From contig QFPW01000010.1 of NCBI GenBank assembly GCA_003241785.1, positions 62,001 through 126,000 of the forward strand: a DNA stretch of 64,000 bases, in the 5' to 3' direction. A program made the position numbers and the translations under genes. Source of the stretch: Rhodovulum sulfidophilum. GTDB taxonomy: Bacteria > Pseudomonadota > Alphaproteobacteria > Rhodobacterales > Rhodobacteraceae. The number at the start of each line of letters is the position of its first letter. Within the stretch, counting starts at the first letter, position 1. This document shows, piece by piece, positions 1 through 9,900 of this stretch. The notes beneath the pieces are model-generated. The model ran no database searches, was not told the DNA's origin, and saw only the letters and a list, made by a program, of their open reading frames with translations.

Positions 1-403
1 GATCCCGGAGATCAAGAAGCAGTTCCCCGAGATCGCGGTGATGTCCTGCCACGACGAATGGCTGCTCCCGACCATGTTCGACGTCGACGGCCTGCTGGTC
101 GGCTACGGCAACATGGCGCCCGAGCTGCTGCTCGAATACCTCGCAGCCGGCAAGGCGCAGGACTACACGCTCGCCCGCAAGTACCACGAGCAGCTCCTGC
201 CGATCACCCGCGCCGTCTACCACCGCGGCTCGCACATGGAGGGCTCGGTGGCGCTGAAGCACGCGCTCCGCGCGCGGGGCCTCGTCGACAACGTGAACGT
301 CCGCGAGCCGCTGAAGCCGCTCGGCGACGGGGCGGACGCCGAGATCCGCGCCGCCGTGAAGGCCTCGGGCCTGACCTACGTGGGCGAGTCCATCCCCGCC
401 TGA
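1..403 (+). CDS. DapA-family (DHDPS/NAL-type) aldolase, C-terminal part
   Basis: The frame is open from the window edge (second base) to TGA at 403, giving about 133 residues; the N-terminus is outside the window. The sequence resembles the C-terminal half of class I pyruvate-dependent aldolases of the dihydrodipicolinate synthase/N-acetylneuraminate lyase family: a helical segment with GNMAPELLLEYL, then a long alpha-helical tail. The Schiff-base lysine and TIM-barrel core would lie upstream, so the substrate cannot be told. An MFS transporter follows 215 bp downstream on the same strand, which suggests uptake and breakdown of a small acid or sugar acid. The call is by family resemblance only. 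Confidence 0.75.
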   Translation, partial: IPEIKKQFPEIAVMSCHDEWLLPTMFDVDGLLVGYGNMAPELLLEYLAAGKAQDYTLARKYHEQLLPITRAVYHRGSHMEGSVALKHALRARGLVDNVNVREPLKPLGDGADAEIRAAVKASGLTYVGESIPA

Positions 404-618
404 TCCACGCCGACGGCAGCCTTCCCCAACCCGCGCCACCGCGCGCGGGACGCGCCGTCGGCGCCGCGATCTCCGGCGATTTCATCGTCCGCGAAGGATG
501 CGGCTTTATTTCCCCCACCGACGACGCGCCCGGCGGCAAGGTTTCTCGCCGCCGGGATCTCCGGAAGGTCCTTGGCCACCGGCAAAAACAAGATCACACC
601 GACAGATGGAGGAATAAG

Positions 619-2019
619 ATGCTCATGGACACGCCAGCGGCCGCGCCGCGGGCGGGCGACCAGGCCATGGCCCTTGACGGTCAGGCCGACATCAGCGCCC
701 GGATTGAACGCCTGCCCATCACCCGACGGGTCTTCTGGACCCGAAACATTATCGGCGCGGCGACCTTCTTCGACGGCTACACCGTTATCGCCATCGCCTA
801 TGCCATGCCGGTCCTGGTGCGCGAATGGGGCCTCAATCCGCAGCAGACCGGCATGATCCTGTCGATGGGCTATCTCGGCCAGCTTGTCGGCGCCGTGCTC
901 TTCGGCTGGCTCGCGGAGCGGCTGGGCCGGCTCAAAGTGCTGCTCTTCACCATTCTGCTCTTCGTGTCGATGGATGTCGCCTGCCTCTTCGCCACCGGCG
1001 CGGCGATGATGATGCTGTTTCGCTTCATCCAAGGGATCGGCACCGGCGGCGAAGTCCCGGTGGCCTCGGCTTATATCAACGAATACATCGGCTCGAAGGG
1101 CCGTGGCCGCTTCTTCCTGCTCTATGAGGTGATGTTCCTCTTCGGGCTGGTCGGAGCCGGTCTGATCGGCCGCGCGCTGGTCCCGGTCTACGGATGGCAA
1201 GCGATGTTCCTCGTCGGTCTGATCCCGGCCGCGATCCTCATCCCTCTGCGGTTCTTTATGAAGGAAAGCCCGCGCTGGCTCGCTTCCAAGGGGCGCTACG
1301 AGGAGGCCGATGCCATCGTCCGCGACCTCGAGCGGAGCGCCGAGGCGCGTGGCGTGACACTCGCGGAACCTGTCCCCGTGCCCGTCAAGCCGAAGCCCAC
1401 CGCCTCGAACTGGCGTGAGCTCTTCCAGGGCATATACCGCAAGCGCACCCTGACGGTCTGGGCGATGTGGTTCTGCTCCTACCTCGTCGCGAACGGCATG
1501 ATCACCTGGCTCCCCACCCTCTACCGCCAAACTTTCAACCTGCCGCTGGAGACCGCGCTGCTTTACGGTCTCCTCACCTCGGTTGGCGGCGTGGTCGCGG
1601 CCCTGATCTGCGCCTTTGCGATCGACAAGGTCGGCCGCAAGCGTTGGTACACCGGCGCCTTCCTGCTTGCTCCCGTCCCTTTGATCGCGCTCGCCCTCCT
1701 CGGCGCGACCACGCCGATGCAGGTACTGATCCTCGCCGGACTCGCCTATGCCATCGTCCAGACGATCACCTTCTCGCTCTATCTATACTCGGCCGAGATC
1801 TACCCAACACGTCTGCGGGCGCTCGGCACCGGCCTCGGCTCGGCCTGGCTGCGGCTCGGATCCTTCGCCGGTCCGCTGGTCGTCGGCTTCACCATGGCGC
1901 AGTTCGGCATCCAGTTCGTCTTCGCGATCTTCGCCGGCGTTCTCCTGCTCGGCGCCGCGATCACCGCGCTCTGCGCGATCGAGACCAAGGGACGTGTGCT
2001 GGAGGAGCTCGCTCCTTGA
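619..2019 (+). CDS. MFS transporter (sugar/organic acid porter type)
   Basis: A 466-residue protein with about 12 hydrophobic segments. It shows MFS signatures: a loop after TM2 with GWLAERLGRLKVLL, a PESPRWLAS-like motif after TM6 (seen as KESPRWLASKGRYEEA), and a second-half repeat IDKVGRKRWY. This pattern is typical of the sugar/aromatic acid porter branch (inner membrane, proton symport). The ATG at 619 is preceded by GGAGG with good spacing; upstream in-frame codons read through non-coding sequence and were excluded. With the aldolase before it, a catabolic uptake role is likely. The substrate is not readable from the sequence. Confidence 0.9.
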   Translation: MLMDTPAAAPRAGDQAMALDGQADISARIERLPITRRVFWTRNIIGAATFFDGYTVIAIAYAMPVLVREWGLNPQQTGMILSMGYLGQLVGAVLFGWLAERLGRLKVLLFTILLFVSMDVACLFATGAAMMMLFRFIQGIGTGGEVPVASAYINEYIGSKGRGRFFLLYEVMFLFGLVGAGLIGRALVPVYGWQAMFLVGLIPAAILIPLRFFMKESPRWLASKGRYEEADAIVRDLERSAEARGVTLAEPVPVPVKPKPTASNWRELFQGIYRKRTLTVWAMWFCSYLVANGMITWLPTLYRQTFNLPLETALLYGLLTSVGGVVAALICAFAIDKVGRKRWYTGAFLLAPVPLIALALLGATTPMQVLILAGLAYAIVQTITFSLYLYSAEIYPTRLRALGTGLGSAWLRLGSFAGPLVVGFTMAQFGIQFVFAIFAGVLLLGAAITALCAIETKGRVLEELAP

Positions 2020-2106
2020 GCCGCCACGGCGAACCCGTGAACGCCGGCGCGGGAGCACTTCCGCGTCGGTCCCAATTCAATTCCAGGGTTCCTCCGAGGT
2101 AGGCGG

Positions 2107-2400
2107 TCAGCGCAGGCGGCGCGTCAGGTGGACGCCGGCGAGCATACAGCGGACGGAGCCGCCGGCGAGCTCGATGGTCAGGATGTCGAGCGGCAGGAAC
2201 GTCGCGAACCGCGCTAGCGTCACGCGCTGCACATCCGTCAGAGAGCGCACCGCGCGGGCAGAGATCGCGAGGAGCGGACCCTCGGCCCCGGAGAGCTTGC
2301 GTCTCTCCCCTGAGTAGGGACCAACAAAGTCCGCGCTGATCGCCCACGTTCCGTTCCGACCGTGAAGCCGCGACCGCCTTTCGCCCGAAACGCCTGAGGC
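2107..2400 (-). pseudogene. relic of an arginine deiminase/amidinotransferase-superfamily gene (C-terminus)
   Basis: Reading the minus strand in one frame gives about 88 codons ending in TGA at 2107, with features of the C-terminus of guanidino-group-modifying enzymes (DDAH/arginine deiminase-like): a WAISADFVG segment, KLSGAEGPLLAIS, and the terminal ELAGGSVRCMLAGVHL containing the Cys expected to be the catalytic nucleophile. A TAG at 2404-2406 closes the frame upstream, and no N-terminal half with a start was found. I read it as a decayed leftover of a once larger gene at the boundary between the metabolic genes and the element backbone. Residue recognition is from memory of the family. 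Confidence 0.6.
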
Positions 2401-2697
2401 CCGCTACGCGAAGGAACGACCGTTCCTGGCGCATCGCGTCCCGTTTATCCCTGAACGCGCAAGATCGCGGTAGCGACGTCCGGAACGCTGGCGGCGATCG
2501 AACGCGCGACCGGCCGCGGCAATCACGACGCCGATCCTGCTCGACGCGACGGTCAATCGCCGCACTCAGAAGTCGGCCGCCACTGACGGCGTGGCCGCCC
2601 TTTCGGCGCGCGAGTGGGGCTGAGCCAAGGGTCCGGCCGATGAAGGTGCGCGCCTTGGCGCGAACCGCCGCCAACTCTACCGTGTCGCGCCTGACGG
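2401..2697. other. intergenic, no recognisable gene
   Basis: About 300 bp between the amidinotransferase relic and the small membrane ORF. All frames are open only by virtue of high GC, and none resembles a family I know. It may be further decayed DNA from the same degradation event. Confidence 0.4.
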
Positions 2698-2910
2698 TCA
2701 GGCCCGATTGCGGCTGCATCTCAGGAATCTCGAGACTGCCACCCTGGCGATGACCGGCAGCGCCGCTCCGGCGGCGATCCCAGCGGCGCCGAGCGCGAAT
2801 GCGCCGACGATGGTCGCGGGGAATGCCGCGCCCAAGCGGGACAAGCCCTCGGTCAGGCAGTCCACGATCACGTACAGTTCAAATACGATGATCGACCATC
2901 TACAGCGCAT
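2698..2910 (-). CDS. small membrane protein, unknown
   Basis: A possible 70-residue protein starting at ATG 2910. It holds two hydrophobic stretches, an N-terminal one (WSIIVFELYVIVD) and an Ala/Gly-rich one (TIVGAFALGAAGIAAGAALPVIA), and a basic C-terminus. No convincing Shine-Dalgarno sequence precedes the start, which lies 43 bp beyond the end of the nuclease-like gene on the same strand. It could be a genuine small inner-membrane protein or a chance ORF. Confidence 0.35.
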   Translation of the reverse strand: MRCRWSIIVFELYVIVDCLTEGLSRLGAAFPATIVGAFALGAAGIAAGAALPVIARVAVSRFLRCSRNRA

Positions 2911-2953
2911 TAATAGAGCGAGAAAGAAATCACACGTTCGGTTCAGTCTCCTA

Positions 2954-3397
2954 TTATCCGCAATGCGGCGCAGGCTTGATGCGATAGCGCGCGTTCGTGG
3001 GCTCGAGGTCGCGGTAGCGGCCCCCTGAGTGCCGACGGCAGTCGAGCGCGTGCCCGGCGGCGATGATCGCGGCGCCGATGTCCTGTTCCAGGCCGTCGAG
3101 CTCGACGTAACAGACGCCGACCACGCGATCATAAGTGCGCTCGCCGGTGAGCAGGCAGGTGGCTTCCTTGCCGTGGGTCGCGCGGCGCATCCAGAGGGAG
3201 GCTTCCTTTCCCGCGGCCGTGTCGCGCTCGGGGGCATCGACGCCCTCGAGACGCACCGGAAGGCCCGAGACGATGAGGGTGTCTCCGTCCCGCACGCGGT
3301 TGATATGACCCGCGAGAACCTCCGGTCCTTCCTGAGCCAGCGCCTGCGAAGCGGCCAGGACGAAGAGCGTGGCCAATGCCGAGTAGAGCGTTCCCAT
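2954..3397 (-). CDS. thermonuclease (SNase)-like secreted protein
   Basis: A 147-residue protein with an N-terminal signal peptide (about residues 1-21, ending ALAQ) and a staphylococcal nuclease-like OB fold: the RVRDGDTLIV and VRLEGVDAPE motifs are the hallmark first strands of SNase-like domains, and a Cys-rich tail (CRR, HCG) follows. The first catalytic Arg of the Staphylococcus enzyme would fall near VRLEGVDAPE. The start codon overlaps the stop of the upstream helicase gene (TGATG), so the two are translationally coupled. Cleavage of DNA in the periplasm or outside is the usual role of secreted members; activity here is inferred. Confidence 0.8.
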   Translation of the reverse strand: MGTLYSALATLFVLAASQALAQEGPEVLAGHINRVRDGDTLIVSGLPVRLEGVDAPERDTAAGKEASLWMRRATHGKEATCLLTGERTYDRVVGVCYVELDGLEQDIGAAIIAAGHALDCRRHSGGRYRDLEPTNARYRIKPAPHCG

Positions 3398-4938
3398 CAG
3401 CCCACCAGCCGCTCGGAGCCGACGACGCGCTCCATGGCGCGGGTGAAGGCGACGTAGAGCAGATTGTACTCTTGCGTGATCGCGGTCAGATGCCGGGGCG
3501 AGGACGCGCGGGCCTCGGTGGCGCGTTCGGCGAGATCCTTCAGGGAGAGCCAGTCCGAGGCCATCTTCACCACCGGGAACTCGAGCCCTTTGGAACGGTG
3601 CCCGGTCATCAGCGCGACACGGGCGACGCCGCGCGGCTGGCTCGCGTCGAGGATCGCCAGCGCCTCTCCGGCCCGGTTGTCCTCGACGATCTTGACGATC
3701 TGCTCGAGGTTTCGGTTGTCGGTCGCCTCGTCCACGACCTCGGCCCAGGTGGCGAAGACGCGATATTCCGGCAGCGAGACCGCGTGAAGCTCGTTGTGGT
3801 AGATCGCGCCGGCCGAGAGGATCTCGGCGCGCAGCTGATCCGCCTTGTCGATGTGGTAGGCGTGGCCGGCGCGCGCGAGGCTCGCGGCCTCGTCGAGGAT
3901 GGCGGCGTTGGTCCGGCAGAGCACCGCGTAGCGGGTGCCAGGGAAGCTGTCCGCGCCGGCGCCGCCGACACCGGTGACCCTTACGCCGAGCGACCCTTCC
4001 GGGCTTTCGCCGAGGACCTTGTTCGCGAGGGTCGCGACGTTGGCGCCGAAGCGGAAGCTGTTCGACAGCGCGCTTTCCTCGCCGGGCAGCCGCTCGAGCG
4101 CGGAGACCGCGCCGCGCCAGGCGTAGATCGCCTGCGCGGCGTCGCCGACCGCGACGATGGATTTGCCCGAAGATCGCAGGAGCTGGATCTGCACCGGGTT
4201 GAGGTCCTGCGCCTCGTCGACGATCAGATAATCGGCCGCGGCGAAGGCGCGGGCCGCGAGGTCCGGGCGCAGCGCGACGAGCTTCAGGTAGACGTCGTGC
4301 GTGAAGTGCCCCTCGGCGACTTTGTGGTCGAAGAACGCTTGGGCCATGTCCGAGAGCGGCTTCGAGAGCCGGGCGATGGCGCGCGCGGCGCGCTCGCGCG
4401 GGTACTCGCCGTGCAGCGTCTCCGGGTCGCCCGTCTCGGCGATGATCGCCTCGCAGGCGTGGCCGGGCGTGACGGCGGGCGCGTCGGAGGCGCAGTAGAC
4501 CGAGACGGTCCGGAGCAGGGTGAGGGCGAGCTTGTAGGTCGACCAGCCCGCGACCCGAGGCAGGCTGGAGAGCACGAGGGCGACGCTCGGCTCGCCGAGG
4601 ACGTCGGTCTTGACCTGATAGCGGCTCGCGGCGTTTCCGGACATTTCGCGCGCGGCGGCGCGCAGCGCGAGCGAATGGAAGGTGGCGGCGTGGCAGTTCG
4701 TCTGCCCGAACTTCTCGCGGGCCTCCCGGGCGATCTCGGCGTTGAAGGCGAGATAGAGCCCGCGATCGCTCCCGCGCGCCTGCGCGACGCCGAGCAGCGT
4801 CGTGGTCTTCCCGGTCCCGGCGCCGGCACGGACACGCAGATGCGCGCCTTCGCGCAGCCCGGCCGCGCGGGAGATCACCGCGTCCTGCTCGGCCGTGTAG
4901 GCCCGCTTGGTGGATCCGATGTCGACCGGGATGTTCAT
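3397..4938 (-). CDS. UvrD-family (FBH1-like) superfamily 1 helicase
   Basis: A 513-residue SF1A helicase. Motifs in order: Walker A GAGTGKTT (residues 39-46), Walker B/motif II IVDEAQDL, motif III VAVGDAAQAIYAWRGA, motif V GHRSKGLEFPVV and motif VI YVAFTRAMERVV. It is shorter than UvrD or PcrA (about 720) and resembles the F-box helicase 1/UvrD-like proteins often carried by plasmids and phages. It probably unwinds DNA 3'-5' or strips recombinase filaments during plasmid DNA processing. The downstream nuclease-like gene overlaps by one base. Start is ATG 4938; the neighbouring gene upstream ends at about 4967. Confidence 0.88.
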   Translation of the reverse strand: MNIPVDIGSTKRAYTAEQDAVISRAAGLREGAHLRVRAGAGTGKTTTLLGVAQARGSDRGLYLAFNAEIAREAREKFGQTNCHAATFHSLALRAAAREMSGNAASRYQVKTDVLGEPSVALVLSSLPRVAGWSTYKLALTLLRTVSVYCASDAPAVTPGHACEAIIAETGDPETLHGEYPRERAARAIARLSKPLSDMAQAFFDHKVAEGHFTHDVYLKLVALRPDLAARAFAAADYLIVDEAQDLNPVQIQLLRSSGKSIVAVGDAAQAIYAWRGAVSALERLPGEESALSNSFRFGANVATLANKVLGESPEGSLGVRVTGVGGAGADSFPGTRYAVLCRTNAAILDEAASLARAGHAYHIDKADQLRAEILSAGAIYHNELHAVSLPEYRVFATWAEVVDEATDNRNLEQIVKIVEDNRAGEALAILDASQPRGVARVALMTGHRSKGLEFPVVKMASDWLSLKDLAERATEARASSPRHLTAITQEYNLLYVAFTRAMERVVGSERLVG

Positions 4939-4966
4939 GGCCTCGCCCTTCCAAATCTCCGCTGGT

Positions 4967-5374
4967 TCAGTCAGCGCTCGCGAGCGCGCTTTCCTTCGCG
5001 ATGTCGCTCCAGAGATCGGCGGCGGCGCGGGCGGCGTCGATCCGACCGGGTGTGTTCATCTCGGCGAGCGTCAGCGCGATCTGGCCATCGACGGTGGAGA
5101 ATTCCTCGGACGAGACCCGGGATGGGTCGGGGACAATCACCCCGCCGCCGTATTCGTACCCGGCGCAATTCTCCCAAGCGAAGGCGATCCCGCTGCAGAC
5201 CAGCCAGTCGCGCAGCTCGGCTGGCATGGTGCCATGATCGATGTCGGAGAATTCCCAGAACCCTTCGTGCTCGCGTGCGCCATGGCGGCTGGCGCAAACC
5301 GCGTCCAGCGCGGCGCCATGATCTTCCAGGTCGGATACGCGCGCGAAGAGGCTGCGATCACAGCGGTCCGTCAT
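4967..5374 (-). CDS. hypothetical protein, cytoplasmic
   Basis: A 135-residue soluble acidic protein with no signal peptide or membrane segment. GGGAG precedes the ATG at 5374 at proper spacing. It contains several Trp/Tyr residues (FWEFSDID, ENCAGYEYGGGVIV) and no motif I recognise. It lies 28 bp upstream of the helicase gene on the same strand and may be the first gene of a three-gene unit with the helicase and the nuclease-like protein. Confidence 0.65.
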   Translation of the reverse strand: MTDRCDRSLFARVSDLEDHGAALDAVCASRHGAREHEGFWEFSDIDHGTMPAELRDWLVCSGIAFAWENCAGYEYGGGVIVPDPSRVSSEEFSTVDGQIALTLAEMNTPGRIDAARAAADLWSDIAKESALASAD

Positions 5375-5633
5375 CGTTCTCTCCCTTCAGCCTGGTTGGA
5401 GGCCAACTCCAAAAGTATATTCTACCGGGAGCATTGTCTAAACAAAGATGCCGGCCATGGGAGGATTTCGATAAATAATGCGAGTGTAACCAAATATCGT
5501 CACATCGCGCCGTCCGATGTCTATAAGGACACTCGTTCTATTTGTTGAGAGGTGCGTGGCTCTCGGTAACGTCGAGTTCTGAGCGTGGTACCATCCCTGT
5601 GTTCTCGAAACACATGGCATAGGAGATCGCGAC

Positions 5634-6113
5634 ATGATCTATCATGGCTTCGTCATCGGCACCGAAACCCGCATCCTTGGTCAGGTCGATACCATCCCGG
5701 CTACCGCGCGGGTCAGTGGCTTCGACCGGACCGGCGCGCCCGTCTTCAGTGGCGGCAGCGACGTGATCTGGGACGAGCAGGCGGGGGATGATCGCCATGG
5801 CCTGACCTGGTGGGTCGGGGAGGACGACGCGCACTATCCCGCGTCGCTGATCGAACTGAGAGCGGTCGACGATCAGGGCGAGATCGTCGAGGACATCGCG
5901 CCGGTCGCCTTTCCGGTCCCGCCCACGCGGCTGCGCGCCGAGCACGCGCTGCGTCTGCTGCGCGAGGCGCGCGACATCCTCAAGGACATCGGTGCGACCC
6001 GCGCGGTCGACCGCGTCCGGGAGGCGATTTCGAGCACGGACGGCGCGGTGCGCGCCGCCTCGGTCCGGGACACGCGCGCGGCGGCTCCGGTTCAGCCTCA
6101 GGTGGCGGGGTGA
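5634..6113 (+). CDS. hypothetical protein
   Basis: A 159-residue protein started by ATG 5634 after GGAG (8-nt spacing). The N-terminal half looks like a small beta-rich domain (GFVIGTETRILGQVD, DVIWDEQAGDDRHGLTWWVG); the middle is helical (RLRAEHALRLLREARDILKDI) and the tail is Ala/Pro-rich. No family recognised. Its stop overlaps the start of the next gene (TGATG), so the two are co-translated. It begins a plus-strand run of small genes leading to the giant methyltransferase-helicase. Confidence 0.6.
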   Translation: MIYHGFVIGTETRILGQVDTIPATARVSGFDRTGAPVFSGGSDVIWDEQAGDDRHGLTWWVGEDDAHYPASLIELRAVDDQGEIVEDIAPVAFPVPPTRLRAEHALRLLREARDILKDIGATRAVDRVREAISSTDGAVRAASVRDTRAAAPVQPQVAG

Positions 6114-6406
6114 TGATCGACTTCACCGCCTTCTCGCATCCTGTCCTCGCGGTCGCATGTCCGGATTGCGGGAAGCGGTCAGGCGTCATGTGCGTCCGCC
6201 CATCGGGCCACCGCGCGTCGGACTTCCATCGCGCGAGGAAAGCCGAGGCGGACCGCGCCTTCATCGCGCGGCACGGCGAGGCGGCGTCGATCGAGCGCAC
6301 GCCGGACGGCTGGCGCGTGGACCCGGACGGTTTCCAGCCGCGCGCCGTCACCCGTCGAGGCGCTTCTCCGGCGAAACCACCGTCGCAACCGATGCTCCCG
6401 TTCTGA
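6113..6406 (+). CDS. small zinc-finger protein (phage-type zinc ribbon)
   Basis: A 97-residue protein whose start overlaps the previous stop by one base. The region from about residue 16 reads CPDCGKRSGVMCVRPSGH followed by a basic helix (DFHRARKAEADRAF). This matches the small zinc-finger fold of many phage and plasmid DNA-binding proteins: CxxC, then G..C and a downstream His. A Pro/Arg-rich tail ends in PMLPF, which resembles the beta-clamp-binding peptide (QxxLPF-like) and could link it to replication; that last point is inference only. Confidence 0.6.
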   Translation: MIDFTAFSHPVLAVACPDCGKRSGVMCVRPSGHRASDFHRARKAEADRAFIARHGEAASIERTPDGWRVDPDGFQPRAVTRRGASPAKPPSQPMLPF

Positions 6407-6436
6407 TCGCGCTCATTCCCAGAAAAAGGATCCAGC

Positions 6437-6745
6437 ATGCCCAGTCCCTACGAGTCCGAGAACTTCGCCGGCCGGGTCGCGTTTGCCGCGAGCTATATCG
6501 CCGGGCGCCGCGAGGCGACGCGCACCTTCGACACCTGCTTTGAAATGTACGATGGCGCCGTGGTGGCGACCGCGCTCTACCGCCGCGTCACGGCGCGGCC
6601 CGACACGAAGCTCGCCGCGCATATCTGGTCGTACCTGAGCCGCGAGATCGTCGAAGAGGGGGCGGCGCGCTTCGCTCACGTGCCCACGCGGGATCTGCCG
6701 AAGCTCGCCCGTGAAGTGCGCATGGCCAGGGCGTCGGCGGGCTGA
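6437..6745 (+). CDS. hypothetical protein
   Basis: A 102-residue soluble, mainly helical protein. AAGGA lies 9 bases before the ATG at 6437. It contains GRVAFAASYIAGRREATRTF and DTKLAAHIWSYLSREIVEEG; no known domain recognised. It follows the zinc-finger gene by 30 bp and may belong to the same transcript. Confidence 0.55.
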   Translation: MPSPYESENFAGRVAFAASYIAGRREATRTFDTCFEMYDGAVVATALYRRVTARPDTKLAAHIWSYLSREIVEEGAARFAHVPTRDLPKLAREVRMARASAG

Positions 6746-6988
6746 GGCGAGGGGGAATGGGCATCCGACCGCCGGGGTTGGTTCAGATGCCCGTGAGACT
6801 CCCTGACCAGGAAGGGGCTTTGGAAAGACCCGGAGAGCTCGTAGAAATAAATATCGCATAGTTCGTGAGTATCGTTCAATATTGCGATGTGATGCATATA
6901 TAGATCAAACAACTGATCCGGCCTGATAAAATCAACGGCAAGGAAGGACCTCGGCTTTCCGCCTTGATTTATTTCAGGAGCACTCCGA

Positions 6989-9900
6989 ATGCGAGATTAT
7001 GCCTCGATCGGCGATGGCGCCGTTTTCAACCCGCTTCACAGCCGCGCCGCGCTTACCGTCTTCGCCGCCGAGCTTGCGATGGGTCTCTCGCGCGGTGTCG
7101 AGCTTTCCGACGAAGACCGGCTTACGCTCGCGGGATATGCCGGTCTCGGGCCGCTTGGCGATCTCTTTCCCGACGCGCGCGGCGGCTGGTCCGATACGGC
7201 CTTCGCCGCCTATGGCGGGCGCCTGCGCGACGCGCTCGGAGACGAGGCGTTTCGCGGGCTGCGAAAGGCGATCCTGACCTCCTACTACACGCCGGCGGAA
7301 ATCGTCCGCGAAATGGTCGCTGCGCTCACCGCGGCGAACCTTCCCGCCGGCGCGCGTGTGCTGGAACCCGGATGCGGGGCAGGGGCCTTCCTGACCGAAT
7401 GTCCGGCGGACTGGCGCATCGTCGGGGTCGAGCGCGATCCGGTCGCGGCCCGGATCGCCGGGCTTCTGCGCCCGTCGGCCGAGATCATCGAGGACGACAT
7501 GGCGAAGGTGGCCTTCGGCCAGGAGTTCGACGCGGCGATCGGCAATGTTCCCTTCGGCGAAACGCGGCACGATTTCGAGGGGCACAAGCTCGCCGTCGCG
7601 GATTACTTCGTTCTGCGCGCCGTCGATGCGCTGGTTCCCGGGGGCATCGCGATCCTGCTCGCGAGCCACAACCTGATGGACAAGGCCGACGACACCGCGC
7701 GGCGGCTGATCGACGCGCGCGCCGAACTCGTGTCGGCGGTTCGGCTGCCGTCCAGCGTCTTCGCCCGCGACGACGCGCGGGTGGTGACGGATATTCTCGT
7801 CCTGCGCCGTCGCGACGACGCGGGCGGGCAGGGCATCGACTGGCTCGCGAGCGCGGAAGTCCCGCTCGACGACGCGGGCGCGTCCGGCAGGCTGAACGCG
7901 GCCTATACCGCGCGCCCCGATGCGATCCTCGGCGTGCTCGGCGCGCGGTCCAGCCAGTACGGTCCGACGCTCGACGTGCGGCTCACCGGCGACTTTCCCG
8001 CGCGGCTGCGGGCGTGGTCCGACGCGCTGACCCTCACCGGCCCGACGGCGCCAGCCGTGGCCCCCGATCCCCTGACCGAGACGGCGGAGCCCAACGGAAC
8101 CCTCGTGATCGCCGAGGATCGCCGAATCCTGCGCGCCGAGGGCGGCGCTCTCGTGCAGGCCGAGTACCGCGGCAAGCCTCTCAGCGCCGATGGCCCCGGC
8201 AAGACCGGCCCCCTGACCGCCGCGCTGATCGGCCTCGCCGAACAGCGGGCGCGGATCATCGCGGCGCAGCAGGGCGCGGGATGCGCCGAGGCGGCGCGGG
8301 CGCGCGGCCAGGTGCTTCTGGCGGCGTTCCATCGGCGCCATGGCCCGATCAACCGGGTGAAGCACTCCGCGACCGAGGACGGCGAGGAACGCGCGCGGCT
8401 GGTCAACCTCGTCGGCCCGTTCCGCGCCGATCCGCGCCTCGCCTATGTCGCGGCGCTTGAGGACTATGACGAGGACACAGACACCGCCAAACCCTCGCGC
8501 ATCCTGCGCGAGAACGTCGTCACGGTCAGCCCTGAGCCGGACCGCGCGCCGGATGCCAAATCCGCGCTGGTGATCTCGCTCGTCCGGCGCGGCCGCGTCG
8601 ATCTCGGCTTCATGGGTTGGCTCTTGCGCGACACGCCGAACGCCGGATCGCGAACGAGTATCCTCGGCGATCTCGGCGACATGGTGTTTCTCGACCCGAT
8701 CCGGTCCGAATGGCTGCTCGCGGACGAGTATCTCAGCGGCGACGTGCGCGGAAAGCTCGACGAGGCCGAAAACGCCGCGCGGTCGAACCCCGACTACACG
8801 CGCAACGTGGACGCGCTGACGCAGGTTCAGCCGCCCGCGCTCACATTCGACGAAATCGACGTGAAGCTCGGTTCCGTTCTCAATGAGCCGGGCGAGATCG
8901 CGGCCTTCGCGCGGAACCTGCTCGGGATCACGGAGGGGATCAGCGTCGATCGCGCGGGACCGGACTCGTGGAAGGTGTCGGCGAACGCGGGTATCCGCAA
9001 CCTGACCGTGGCGACGACGGACTACGGCACGGGGCGGGCGAATGCCGTTGACCTGCTCGAAGCGGCGCTCAATCAGCGCCGGCTGACGATCACCGACGAG
9101 ATCGACGATCCCGCGTCCGGGGGGCGCAAGCGGGTCGTGAACACCGACGAAACCATGGCCGCGCGCGACAAGATCGCGCTGATCGCCGAGAAGTTCACCG
9201 AATGGCTCCGCGCCGACGACGCGCGCCGCGACGGCATCACCGCGCGCTACAATCGCCGGTTCAACCGGCTTCGCGCGCGGGAGTATTCCGGGGATCACCT
9301 GATCTTTCCCGGCCTCGAGCTTGGCATGGAGCTTCGGCCGCACCAGCGCGCGGCGGTCTGGCGGGCGCTCGCCTCGCCGCATGGGACGCTGGTCGCCCAC
9401 GGCACCGGCTTCGGCAAGACAGCGACCTATGCCAGCGTGTGCCGCGTGGCGCGCTTTCTCGGCATCGCCGGGCGCCCGATGGTCACCGTTCCGAACCATT
9501 TGACGCTGCAAACCGCGGCCGAGTTTATCAAGTTCTATCCGACCGCGCGCGTGATCGTCGCGGAAAAGGACGACATGAACCGCGCGGGCCGCGCCCGGTT
9601 TCTGGCGAAGGTGCAGCAGTCGGACGCGGACGCGGTCGTGATCGGGCATTCCGCCTTTGAGCGCATCCCGGTCAGCGACGGGTTCCGCGCCGAATTCGTC
9701 GAGCGCGAGCTTGACGAACTCCGTACCGTGCTGTCCGGGCTTGGCGACGAGGGGGCTTCGTCGCGGCGCGCGAAACGCGCCATCGAGAAGGCCATCGAGA
9801 AGGCCGAGGTGGCGCTTGAGGAACTGTCGAAGGAGCATGACCACGGGATCACCCTCGACGAGCTGGGCGTCGATCTCCTGATCGTGGACGAGGCGCATTT

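Noticed and set aside
376..1530. 384-codon minus frame under the MFS gene
   Set aside because: Shadow of the MFS transporter, no motif, no ribosome-binding site.
3376..5478. 700-codon plus-strand frame opposite the helicase and nuclease-like genes
   Set aside because: Antisense shadow of genes with clear helicase motifs; composition is repetitive charged residues.
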